The notes beneath the pieces were generated by a model. That model was not told the origin of the DNA. It did not search any database and worked only from the letters and a program-made list of their open reading frames with translations. Below, in pieces: positions 11,200 to 22,116 of a DNA stretch of 64,000 nt (the stretch's first letter is position 1; every line of letters starts with the position of its first letter). The translations under genes were made by a program, and so were the position numbers. The stretch is from Moringa oleifera (Eukaryota; Streptophyta; Magnoliopsida; Brassicales; Moringaceae). The stretch is from NCBI GenBank assembly GCA_021397835.1, contig JAJFZO010000344.1, positions 3,968,001 to 4,032,000 of the forward strand. The letters are read 5' to 3'.

Positions 11200-14100
11200 C
11201 ATTTTCTCATGCTATTTGATAAGATAAACATAATCACTTATCTCATATTATGTATCACTTTCTTCGTTAGCATCTATCGAATCATGCATAAATCAAGAAA
11301 ATTCATTAACATCAACCGTATCATGTTATATGTGTCCCATTCTTTTAATTTCTTAACTTAAATATAATTGCTGAGAAAGTTTTCAAAAAAATTTATGGAA
11401 TCACAACCCGTAAAATAATTCAACTTTCTAAATTAAATTAATTTTTGCTCTTAATTTGTGTACAAGAGATAACCTAATTTCTTTTACATTGAATTATTTT
11501 TCAAGTTTAAGAAAATTTAATTGATAAAGATCTCTATCTTTTTTATTAAATTATTTTTCACCGAGAGAAAACCTCATTAATATCAATTTTTAATTCTATT
11601 TAGTAAATGGGATCTCACTTCCTTAATCCAACTCCATTAAGTCAAGAAATGAAAAATTAGAAAAAAATCCAGAACAATATAATATGAGAAGGAAAGAAAG
11701 CAACTTCTCCTTTCTCAGTTCAAACCCACAGAAATTAAACTAATCTATCAAAAGAAAATGGGTTCTTGGTAGATTTTTGTTTTCCATATTTTTTTATTTT
11801 CCTTTCTTTTGCTTTTTTCTTTCAGTGCCAAAAAGCAGTATTACATCCACTGCAAGCATTGAAAGCTGCTTCTGCTTTTACAATGACAACAAGGTTTTGA
11901 AACTTAAATAGCAAATAATGGCATGCCCCAGTACCCATGATCCTTTACAAAAAGCAAAAGAATTAGCCAAGGGTAGGCTGCTGAGATGAGGCCTATGCCC
12001 CATTATCAGGCAGCTAAAGAAAGAAAGAAGAAAAGGAAGTTTTGCCTCTTCCATAGATGATGTGTTATCTTCTGCTGTGTTCTTGCAGATTCATCAGAAC
12101 TCAAGAGATCTTCAATAGTATCTTCCAGCAGCTGCTTCATGTGTTTTCTTGATTTTGTACTGATCACAGAAACCAGAGCATTTCAGAAACAAACACTGCT
12201 GAAGAGTGATTTTATACAGTTACTGGGCCTCTAGACAACAGCATATGCCACATAAGAAGTTGTCTTAAATTAGAGAGGTCTGACCATACTGATTCAGAAT
12301 CACTGCTAATGGTACTCTCCCCAGACCATAGAGAAGAGTGAAAAGAAATTACCTTCTTTCCAATCCAAGTCATTGTACTGTAACAAGATTCAGGTGTACT
12401 GCACTTGAGTTTCTTGAGCAACTTTTGAGCTTTTCAGACATCCAGTTAAAACCTAATTTCCAGATTATTAAACTCTAATTTATGAATCAAAGCATTCCCA
12501 TAATGGTTTCTCAATGTTACATTCACTTATATTTTGTTGCTTGATGATTTCACAAAAAGCCAGTAAACCAGTCATCAACTAGTTTATGACAGCATCACTT
12601 ATCAAAATTTTTTTCTTTCATTTTCTTTTCTGATCACATGTTAGTCCTCATTCTGAATTTCACATCCGATATTTTTCTATCTAAATCATATATTAGGCTT
12701 CATTCTCACTTTTTCCATGGAATATAAATCTGCAAACAAAATTCAATATAAATCTAAACACGACCCCTTGGAATTAAACAAAACTAGTTACTATTAAAGT
12801 AGATAATACTTTGTAAAACTATGAATTTTTATTAAAGATTTTGAACAGCAGGCATTAATATCATCCTTATCAGCTCAAGCTGCCATAAAGCACAAAGTGT
12901 TACAAGCATTTTACCAGTTTTTGACAGGCAGCAACAGCATACAAATTAAAGCCCAGAAACACAAATGCAGAGGCCGGGGACAGGTAGGGCAGGCAGCCGC
13001 AAGCAAGGTTTGGAAGCTTAGTCTGCATTCATTGGAGGAATTATGATATAAAGCAGAGAGTGGGCTCTCTACTTTATGATGCAGCAAGCCAACTTTTGAA
13101 TCTTTTGAAGAATGATGAGTAGATCATCAAAGCCTGCATCGATGTCTGTGCTTGCTGATCTTAACGGATTTGTTGTTATCCTAGCTGTAAGCCATGGCCA
13201 TGCCTACCCTCTCCTCCTCCTTTGCTTTTCTCTTTTCTTTTCTTTGTTCTCTGAGAGAGTGGGCATGAAAGCCTTGAAACTAGGAGAAAGAGGCAGACAT
13301 TTTGCGGGATTACCAAAACACCCATGTAAAGATATTATTTTTATTATTTTCAAATGGTTAAAGTTGTCATTTTTGAATGAGGATGATATGGATTTACGCT
13401 TTGTGGAATGTACTTTGAGTGGTAACTTACAAAAAGTGAAAAATATATGTGGATTGAATGTATTAAGATCTTACTAGGGAAATCAAAAGGCAGTCAACAA
13501 ATAAGAAAGGCCTAATTCTGCTGTCAGGAATTTTGATTTTTTTTCTTTTTTATATTTTGCTTTTGATGACTTCTATGATTAGGGCTTTAATAAAATTTCT
13601 TGGGATCAATAAATCCACTCAAAATTATGCACCAAAAGCAATGATTGGAACATCTAGCACTTTTGGACTAAATGCTGGGATTTTATAGGGATGCATTGGA
13701 TGAATGGAGTTGCCAAAGGACCCCAGTTGAACAGGCAAAAAGAACTGTTGAGAGACAAAGAAACCCTAATTGAACTCATGATTTGGTGAATATTTTCTTG
13801 TTTGCTTTCTTGGGAGAGAAAGTGAGAGACCCATAAGACAGATCATATGTTATCCACCAAAATAGAGTAGACCCATATGATAAATCAAGGATAATCATTT
13901 GAATTACCCACTAATCCATCAATCATTTGATGTAATCATAAGATTTTCCGCCGAAAAAAGATAGATTATGTGATTTTTGCTGTTCTAAATTGTTATTTGA
14001 TCTATATCTTAATTGTTCGTCACAAATAGGCACTTTAGCACATCTAAAGAGTTGGATATGCAAAACAGTGCAAGTGGGTACTCAACGGAACTTGAATTGG

Positions 14101-14558
14101 GTAACTTTTTTAAGTGTTTTTTAAGTAAAATCGATAACAGGAAATTAACATTTGTTATGATGGAAATTTTCCATGAAGTTGGGTAATTTAGGCACTTTAG
14201 AAGATGAAATGAAACAAAAATAAGAATATAATTATGAACCCACTAGGCTCAATGTTTCATTACTCAACAAAGGATTTGAAGTAACAAAAAATATACATAT
14301 ACAGCTTAGTGACCCCCCCACCCCCTAGCCATCATATTGTAGTGTATTGCCCCCTCCACCTAAAACTAAAAGATGAAACGCAAGAAACCCACTTCCCCAT
14401 TTTCTCAGGAAAGAGAAGAGGGAAAAGAGAAAGTAAAAGGAAATTTCGAGGAAACTAGATCTCCATTTTCATGGCTGAGTTACGCATGTATCCCTTGTTT
14501 TACTCTTTGAGAATCATAGGCATAGAGAAGAAACTAACTCAGGCTTTCTCAGGCTGCT
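11200..14558. other. Intergenic region with no identified gene
   Basis: From 11200 to about 11700 the DNA is AT-rich. From about 11800 to 13500 the composition is more balanced. Short frames occur, including 12212-12421 on - and 13112-13477 on +, but none matches a family I know. From 13500 to 14560 there is AT-rich sequence and then the 3' flank of the MIZ1-like gene. A transcribed but unrecognised gene in 11800-13300 cannot be excluded. Confidence 0.4.
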
Positions 14559-15302
14559 TCAGATTCTAAGCAAGTAGATACTAAGCTCAGGAGTTCCATT
14601 GCTATCAGGATTCATCATGTAAAAAGCCTCAGAATCTCTAGACCCAACAATTCTCTCAAACTTAGCTCTCATGTACATGAGCTCACCGTCTGCTCCAGCC
14701 TCTGTTGCTTCCCCTGGCAAGACCCCTGCGCCCATTGAGATTGGCTCCACAGCCTTTAACACCTTCCACTCTTTAGCCCCGCATTCCCTCCGGGTTGCGA
14801 ACCCGCATTTCTTGCCGTTACAGTAAGTCCTCCAAACAGGCTCCTCTAGCAGCCTCACTGGCTTCTTCTCCTCTTCCTTCTCCTTGTCACATTCTAGTGC
14901 AATCCTCACCAACCCAGATGCCATTTCTCGAACCAACCCGCTAATGGGTGTTGCAAGCTCAACGAGGAAAGCCGGCGGCGAGTTGGGATCCTTCTGAAAT
15001 GCAAAATGGACGTGCCCACGTCTGTAGCCGAAAAGGGTACCCACCACTCGAGGTCCAAGACTCAGTGGTAGGCTCGATCGGTTCTTACCAAAGGCTGTAA
15101 GTACTGAGCGGAGACGAGTGACTGCTACTGCCGGCAGTTTCTTCCTTGGTGTCGGCATTGACCCATGACTCCTCACATTCTCTCTTTTCTCTTCGTCATT
15201 TGTTGAAGACTTGAAGGATGGAGCATCGGCATCCTCAGTTCCAACCTTCTTGGTCCAGTGGAAGTGCCTCTTGGAGGAAGATTCCTGGGAGGCTCTCGCC
15301 AT
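14559..15302 (-). CDS. MIZU-KUSSEI1-like protein (DUF617)
   Basis: Intronless 247-residue protein, the usual layout for this plant-specific family. The N-terminal third (to about residue 60) is basic, Ser-rich and probably disordered. The DUF617 domain runs from about residue 60 to the end. It has RVVGTLFGYRRGHVHFAFQ, then FLVELATPISGLVREMASGL, EEPVWRTYCNGKKCGFA, MYMRAKFERIVGSRDSEAFY and the conserved end NGTPELSIYLLRI. The founding member, MIZ1 of Arabidopsis, is needed for root hydrotropism; the biochemical role of the domain is not known to me and most paralogues are uncharacterised. The start is the first ATG of the frame. GA-rich tracts sit just upstream (15330-15346 and around 15540) in the probable 5' UTR/promoter. 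It is on the same strand as Dr1 and lies downstream of it. Confidence 0.94.
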   Translation of the reverse strand: MARASQESSSKRHFHWTKKVGTEDADAPSFKSSTNDEEKRENVRSHGSMPTPRKKLPAVAVTRLRSVLTAFGKNRSSLPLSLGPRVVGTLFGYRRGHVHFAFQKDPNSPPAFLVELATPISGLVREMASGLVRIALECDKEKEEEKKPVRLLEEPVWRTYCNGKKCGFATRRECGAKEWKVLKAVEPISMGAGVLPGEATEAGADGELMYMRAKFERIVGSRDSEAFYMMNPDSNGTPELSIYLLRI

Positions 15303-16432
15303 GACTAGAGAGATTAACTTGGAGAGGGAGAGAGAGAGAGAAAGATTAAAATGAAGGAGAAGAAATAAGTTCTTAAAAACAGGAAGGGGCGTTAAGAGAG
15401 AGAGATTCTGTGTTTGCTCTCTTTTATCGATTTGTGGGACTTTGCATTTAATTGGTTTCTAGTCCTTTTGTTCTAGCGCAAGAGAATCCTGACAAAAGAA
15501 ACATAGACTGCCCCACCAACTGATTTGGGTACTAAAGAGAGAGAGAGAGAGAAAAAAAGAAAGGAATCTGAGGGGACAATGAGTTTGTAACTTCACTTTC
15601 TTGTGGGGTAGGAGGAAGAGAGAGGAATTTTGCTTAGACTGATTTCTTTTTGACTTGAATCAAGCAACAGTAACAAAACCAAAGGCCAAGACCAGACAAA
15701 AGCAAAACCCATGGCCTTTCACATTCGGGCATGCCTTCCATGCGACATTTGTTCTGCATCTCTGTCTTCTACCCTCAAACCTGCATTACACTGCCTCGTT
15801 AGATCAACGGACTTCCTGAATCCTCATCCCTCTATGTTGGCTGCAGACACTACACTTCACCTACCTGCGAACTGACACCTCCTTTCTCTACTGGGACCCA
15901 TCCTTTATCTGATCTGGGTCATCATGATTCGACACGTCATTATCCTCGTGTGGCCCACATCTCCATGGTCCCACACATCTTACAACCTTGATGAGAAATC
16001 AAAACTCGCATGTCCTTCTGGGACAAAAGGAGAGACTTATTACAGATAGCGCCACTGGCAATACAAAACCCACAAATTTAATTGTCCAATGTAAATAGTA
16101 ACATAAAGATTCTCTGACCTTTTTCTCTGAGAAGACAAGAGTTTCTTAAGCATAAGGCTCACAACCCAAAAATGGATTATAACAAATGACAAATAATATT
16201 ACTTTCATTAGATTGAATAGAAACTAATGCTTTGAAACAGAATCTGACAAACTCTCGCTAATTACATTAACTTATAAACATACTTCACTGATACGTTACA
16301 TATCAAAGTGCACATCCACATAGGCCAGTGTAGTCAACAATGGCTTTTGTACATCATATGACAAAGACTAGACGCACAAATTGAAGAGTAAGGACGCTTG
16401 CCTAAGATTGAAGGAAAACATAAGTCCTACAG
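15303..16432. other. MIZ1-like promoter/5' UTR and Dr1 3' flank
   Basis: GA-rich leader sequence next to the MIZ1-like start, then about 900 bases of non-coding DNA, GC-richer than the repeat regions, up to the Dr1 stop. An ACGT core in GACACGTCATT lies near 15930. It could bind bZIP/bHLH factors, but a single site proves nothing. No other gene is seen. Confidence 0.5.
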
Positions 16433-19400
16433 TTAGCTCTCTAAACTTGGTTCTATTTCTGATTGCTTTGGAGGAGCAGCACCACCATTCATTCTTGCGC
16501 GTGCCTCTGCAAACATCCGCTGCTGCTCAGCCACTGCTTCTTCCTCAGTCATTTCTTGCCCGTTGCTCCATTTTCCAGTTCGCAAGGAGTCCTGCTGTAG
16601 AGAATTTCAAAAATACCATAAGTGAGCACCTTTCTCAAGTTAAGCAACATATTAATGTAGCAGAGCTGATGTTCAAAAAGTTACGAGCCCATTCTTGGTG
16701 CACTCAGGCAACAATAACAAAACTTCAGAAAAGTTATGTCATTACCCAAGTATTTGAGATTCAATAGTGCAATCCATTTTTTACCATATCAGTCTTCGAA
16801 AAAGTTAATTTACCAAAAAAACCCATATGTAAACAATTACCATAGTCTCAAGCTTATGGTTCTCATAAGCAGCATAAACCTCCTCAATGTACTCCCCAAA
16901 CCCAAGAACCTGAAATAGTAAATCATACATATAAATAGTCAACATTAAGCTCACAAAGATAAACCAGTATTTTCAAATTTATGAATTCCTTCGATAGCAC
17001 TGCAAACCAGCTGACTGTAATTTCAACCTACAAAGTAGGCCAATCATATGTGCATTTACCAACTATTCTCAAAACTACAAAACATGATTCATGATGCTAA
17101 AACTAAAGATTCAGCATTCATAAGCTATTTAAATAAGAGTTAACGCAAATAGAGAGCAAAAAAAACATAGAACAAAGGAACCAATAAAACTTAGTGCTGA
17201 TATGGTGCTTGAAGCTGCAGCTCTAGAAGCTGCATCAGAAGGAATGAGATTTAGACATAGCTTTTCACATCTGCCCACATTGCTTATTCTTAAAAGCAGA
17301 CTCTGTTTGCAGGCTAGTGACTTTAAAAGAAGTTGCTAAGCAGACTGCCATTAGAGTCAAATAACCTACTTCACTGATACAGACTTGCAACAACCAACAT
17401 GTCTTTTTTTTTTTTTTTGGGTTAAGCTCAAATAACCAACTTCCATTAAGAATCCAGGGGCTGTTATTGAATTTCTCATACTCCAAGAAAATAACCAACT
17501 GCTTTACCCCAATTACTGAAACCTTCAAGACTTTGTGTACATCCCCCCCCCCCCCCCCCCCCCCCCCCTTCTTTTTTTTGACTTTCCAGAATAAAGAAAC
17601 TAACATTATGATTAAAGAAGAATAATATTCCAAGCTAACAAACAAGACGAGTCCTCTCCTTTCACAGCAACAATGAATGCATGCCACAATATACGCAAGG
17701 GGTGCCAACAGATGACAATCCAATATATGATAACAAGAACACAGGTATGCAGCGCATATATTCAAGATGTACTACTGTCCCAATTAATGTTGTCCTAAAA
17801 GTGTAATTCATCATAGAATAAATATAGAATAAAAACAGGTGATAAGTGCTTATGACTTCTGCAACTTAAATATTTTTGGAGACAACCAAATAACAAAATG
17901 TCAACTAGAAAACTGGGACAAATAAATAATATTCTGTGCATCATATATGGAATAAAGTACATATGTGAACATATAAGACTACTCATATAAAGAAAAGAGC
18001 TAAAATATGAAATGATGATCAATATAAAGGAAGAAGCTAATTCAGACATAAAAAACCAGTTGGGCAAAGTCAAAAACCTCTAAAGCCTTAAGTACATGCT
18101 CAGGTGCGATTGTTCGTTTCTCCTCTCTGTTACAAACTTCATTAGACTCTGATGAAATGAGATTTATAAACTCTGGCAAAGCATTAAATGAAGGTCATCA
18201 GCAAGATGAAACATAATAAACATTAACATTAACAGTAGCTTCAAGAAAAGAAAAGCTAAAGAGAAAGAGAAATTCTAGGAGAATACATAATTCTATAAAG
18301 AATTTTGCAGTAATTGTGAGTCAAGTGGCACTCAACTGCCATAGTGAACAGCATAGGAAGAAGCACAACCTTCCTTAAATAGGTTTGAAACAGTAGAGTA
18401 TATTTCTTATGTTAGATCTCTGTAATTGGGTTGACATTGTAGTACTACGTAAAACATGAACCTCTCTTAGAGAATCAAAATTTAACCAATTAATACTATC
18501 ATTGTAATGAATTTTGTATCACAGAACACTTCAGTTGAGCAGACTTATTTGAACATTGGGAATAATTCCAATGTCCCCTTTTCACAGGTTCTCTTTAAAA
18601 GAGGTTCTGCAATCAAACATTATAATTATCAAAACTATCAAGGGTCTGTTTTCATTTTAGCAATGAAGACCTCCTAAAGTAGGTTAAGATCCTCTTTTGA
18701 ATGATCTATCATTGAAAGATCTGCGTGCAACCATAGCAGACCTCAGGGCATAATTACCCATATCTTGCTGCATGTGAGTGGCAAATTAAGTCACATTAGA
18801 GGTTAGGTTCTAAAGAGAGAAATTTTCACGTAAGCAGTCTTTGCAGTATTTCAACCTATAACTTCCATCTTTTCAAAATTTCTGGGCCTCACAGTATATC
18901 AACCTATAACTTCCACCTTTTCAAAATTTCTAGGCTCAAACTCTTTAAGTTAGAGAACTTTGAAAAGGACTTCTCATATGACACTGGACAACGGAGTTCA
19001 GTATACGCAAAGGAAAATAATCTACAAGACATCAAACCTTTTATTGGTTCAGAATGGCTTCAGGTAAGCTGGGCATTCTCTTCAGGATTTATTGTGCTAG
19101 ACAATGAAATTCCTAGAGGCGAGATTCTCCCTTAACAATATAAGAGGTACAGAACGAAACTTACTCGAGGCCTTTTCAGCTTCCTAAAAGCTTTTGTTCA
19201 AGCATGGGCTTCATGGAAAATAAGCAGTACTCTTATTGCCAAAACAGTTAATACCAAACAAAATGTCTCATAGATAACAAAACAAGAAAGTGGCAAGACA
19301 ACTGACTAGAGGACACACTATAAACAAGAAGAGAGTTTATTTAAAAACCAACCACTCACTTGGTCAAAAGGGAAGTAGCATGGTAAGCTCAGGATTCATA

Positions 19401-22116
19401 AAATAATAGTAAGTACAAGACTCTTTAAGCATCAGGCAAATGTAAGTCATTCCATTTAGGATACTTGACTAGGCTTTCCTATTGGTGGCCTTCTTTTTGT
19501 TCACAAGAACAAATCAAAACTTTGTAATCAACCATTTACCGAGCATTCCAATGTGTTAATTATATTCCAGTGGCTGGTTGCTCAACATCATGCGTCTGCC
19601 AGATCTCAAATTGCTAAATACGTGTACTAACAATAAATGTTACTTTAAACAAATAAATAATCAAAGAATATGCATACTGTAAGCAAAAATACTATCATCT
19701 TTTGATGAGGAGTTAATATGAGAAGGATGTACATAAGCAGGCAACTGGAAATAATGTCTCAGCAAAAGTCTCCTCCTTTACAGCATCAATCTTTTTTTTT
19801 TAATAAATTTTTTGGATAACCAAGGTATTGAGTTAAGCAATCTAACTAGCAGATAGGGGAATCCTCTTTGGGACCCCAAAAGTGGCCCTGAGAGAATTCA
19901 ACCTCTCAACCTAGCCTACAAGTCAACCTTTTACAGTATCAGACATTGAAAACAAAATGTCGCCATAATGTGTATTGCACATAAGAAAATCCATAAATTA
20001 CTAAATACTAACCGAAAGAAAAGAATTTGGCTATATTGTAAACCACAAAGTGAAGTTTACACATCAGCAAACAAAGGAACATTGTACATGCAGACAAATT
20101 AGCATAAAAACTGACTCTCAACTCATAAAAATAATATCAGATTATTATACATAAATTAAATTTCATTTTAATCTTACCTACACAACAATAAAAATAATAT
20201 CAGATTATTATACATAAATTAAATTTCATTTTATCTTACCTACACAACATTCAATTAAAAGGTCTTGAGCATCTCTTGCCACACGAACATCTGGAGGTAG
20301 CATCTCCTTTATAATTTTAGTCATAGTTGCTGGAAAAAAGAACAGGGAAGTCATATTTCACTTCAAGGAAGAATCCAGATAACGAAAGAAGAAGATATCG
20401 GTTGAGTAGTTCAACTATGAAATGGAACTATAAAACTAGAAAACTTGCAACAGACCCTCTTACTAGATTTTGCATGTAACTCTGTACCTCACACATGAAA
20501 ATGTATGTGCTTAATTGCGGGAATGAAAACTTTAAGCCCAAATAACATTTTTGAGGAAAATATGCACCGAATGTATGGTCAAGATAGGATAAAACCGAAG
20601 TGTCAGTTCCATGAACTACCAGTCTAAGCAAAAGCTTAATGCCCCCTTAAATAAGGAGCTACAAAAAGAATTCCAATGTGATTCTTCAAAAACCAAGTTA
20701 TACCTTTGCCAAATAATAACATAAACATACTCTACTTCAAATTCATTCACTAAGTTTATGTTTTTTCTCAATAAGAATCCAAAACACTCAAGTAAAACCT
20801 GAGTATATTATAAGGAATTAAAACATTAGCATTGAGCATAAAATCTTCTTACAAATAGTATGGCTAGTCCACACCGCATAGACTAATATGTCCATGCAAC
20901 TTACAAGCTATTTATCAACCATTCAAGCGAGGTACTCTAGCATCAGTTTCATGTGTTCACACTTATGTAGTATTTGTCAAAAAATATTTAATATAAACAA
21001 GCGTGCTCAATAGACAGTTACCAGGTGCAGCAAATGAAGTCTAGATAAGTGATATCCTCTTACAGACGATTGATACTCATTCTAAAGCAGAGAGGATTAG
21101 AAGTTGAATTTCTCATCAAGTGATGTGATAAGACCATGAATTGAAATAGACAAAAGAAGTAGGGGGAAAGTCATGGGGCTGAAAGAGGAATCTTAAGGCC
21201 TTATTAAGCAGGGGTATGTCATCCAATAAGTAGTTACAGAAATTTTGTCTAGTTCCAGATCTCCCCAAAAAAAAAAAGGAGTGACAGGGACAAGTAGAAA
21301 ATTTTTCCAACTAAAAATAAGAAGAGTGGTGCTAAATTAAACAATTTCATAAAACACAAAAGGTTTCCAGGTGAAAAATAATAGTTTATTATAATAAAAA
21401 ATCAAATTCAGGATTAACGTTAAACGATTGATAAAGAAATAGGAACATATTCCACATTGCCAAACAGTATGTAATAATTAGTATACACCCAATAATCAAT
21501 ATCACTTTTAGGCCCTAATAAAACTATTGCTCTGCCCTTACTAAAGTCACATATGTTGCTAAACATATAATAGATACAAATGATCTTATCCTTTCTTTTT
21601 CTTTTTTCTTTTTTGTTATTATGTGTGTACCAAGCAAATGAAAATATTAAAAAAAAATCTTAGTACTAATCCTATCATATGTCATCCTTCCATTAATGCA
21701 AACTACCAAACTTGCTCCTATAAGTTTAGGGTTTCCAGGTTCGTGCATTGTTTCAGTGACAAGTTGCCGTAAAAAATTGGTAATGTCATATTAAGCAACA
21801 AAAAACCATTTTCATATGAAGCTTTAGAAGCTAATGCACTGATAATCATGAAAGCACATCATTGTTGGCGCCTCACTTCAGACTCTAATATGCTCATATC
21901 ATTTCTAGCAGCCAAAATAAATTACAGAATTCAGCTCGTAAGCCTAAACTATAACATCAGAAGAACAGAACAGTTAACATCAAAGTAAACCCAAACTAAA
22001 ATTCAACTAGCCGAAGAATTAAAACTTGGAATGACTAATAGAATTAATTACAAAAACTGACCTTTTGGGAGCGAAGCGTCCTCTTTCGACTTCCCAACAA
22101 TATCCATCGGTTCCAT
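16433..22116 (-). CDS. DR1: Dr1 / NC2-beta, TBP-binding transcriptional repressor subunit
   Basis: Five exons on the minus strand: 22116-22062, 20329-20240, 18172-18078, 16909-16841 and 16594-16433. They give 156 residues, close to plant Dr1 (about 160). Every border is GT-AG and phases agree (1, 1, 0, 0). The N-terminus MEPMDIVGKSKEDASLPKA leads into a histone-fold domain (about residues 17-100) with TMTKIIKEMLPPDVRVARDA, LLIECCVEFINLISSES and RTIAPEHVLKALEVLGFGEY. After it come a Q/E-rich segment, MTEEEAVAEQQRMFAEARAR, and a short variable end. Dr1 pairs with DRAP1/NC2-alpha and clamps TBP on DNA, blocking TFIIA/TFIIB entry. Arabidopsis catalogues list such proteins among NF-YB12/13. Introns are long for so small a protein (up to about 2.07 kb) and carry repeats. 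The 5' UTR may contain an intron (a GTAAGATTT donor on - near 22400), which I could not settle. Confidence 0.94.
17543..17568. repeat. Poly-C homopolymer (26 bases) in Dr1 intron
   Basis: Twenty-six consecutive C on +, followed by TT, C and a T run. It lies in the intron between exons 3 and 4 of Dr1, so transcripts carry poly-G here. Such a tract is prone to length errors in sequencing. Confidence 0.95.
20125..20248 (-). repeat. Tandem duplication spanning the Dr1 exon 2 donor
   Basis: Two near-identical direct copies, 20125-20186 (62 bases) and 20188-20248 (61 bases), differ by one A. Read on the gene strand, each copy contains the end of exon 2, GTTGTGTAG, followed by the donor GTAAGAT and the start of intron 2. 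The copy at 20248-20188 holds the true exon end (20240). The downstream copy places a second, perfect-looking donor inside the intron. Confidence 0.93.

Noticed and set aside
13112..13477. 121-codon plus-strand frame
   Set aside because: No recognisable domain, a low-complexity Leu/Phe/Ser stretch, no splice or family context. Left inside the unexplained region rather than called a gene.
14570..14600. Eleven-base match to the 5' half of miR390 in the MIZ1-like coding strand (CTCCTGAGCTT)
   Set aside because: Pairing stops after position 11, and the bases encode the conserved end of the DUF617 domain. Coincidence is the simplest reading.
17265..17765. 166-codon minus-strand frame in Dr1 intron
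   Set aside because: It is held open by translation of homopolymers (poly-Gly and poly-Lys) within a supported intron.
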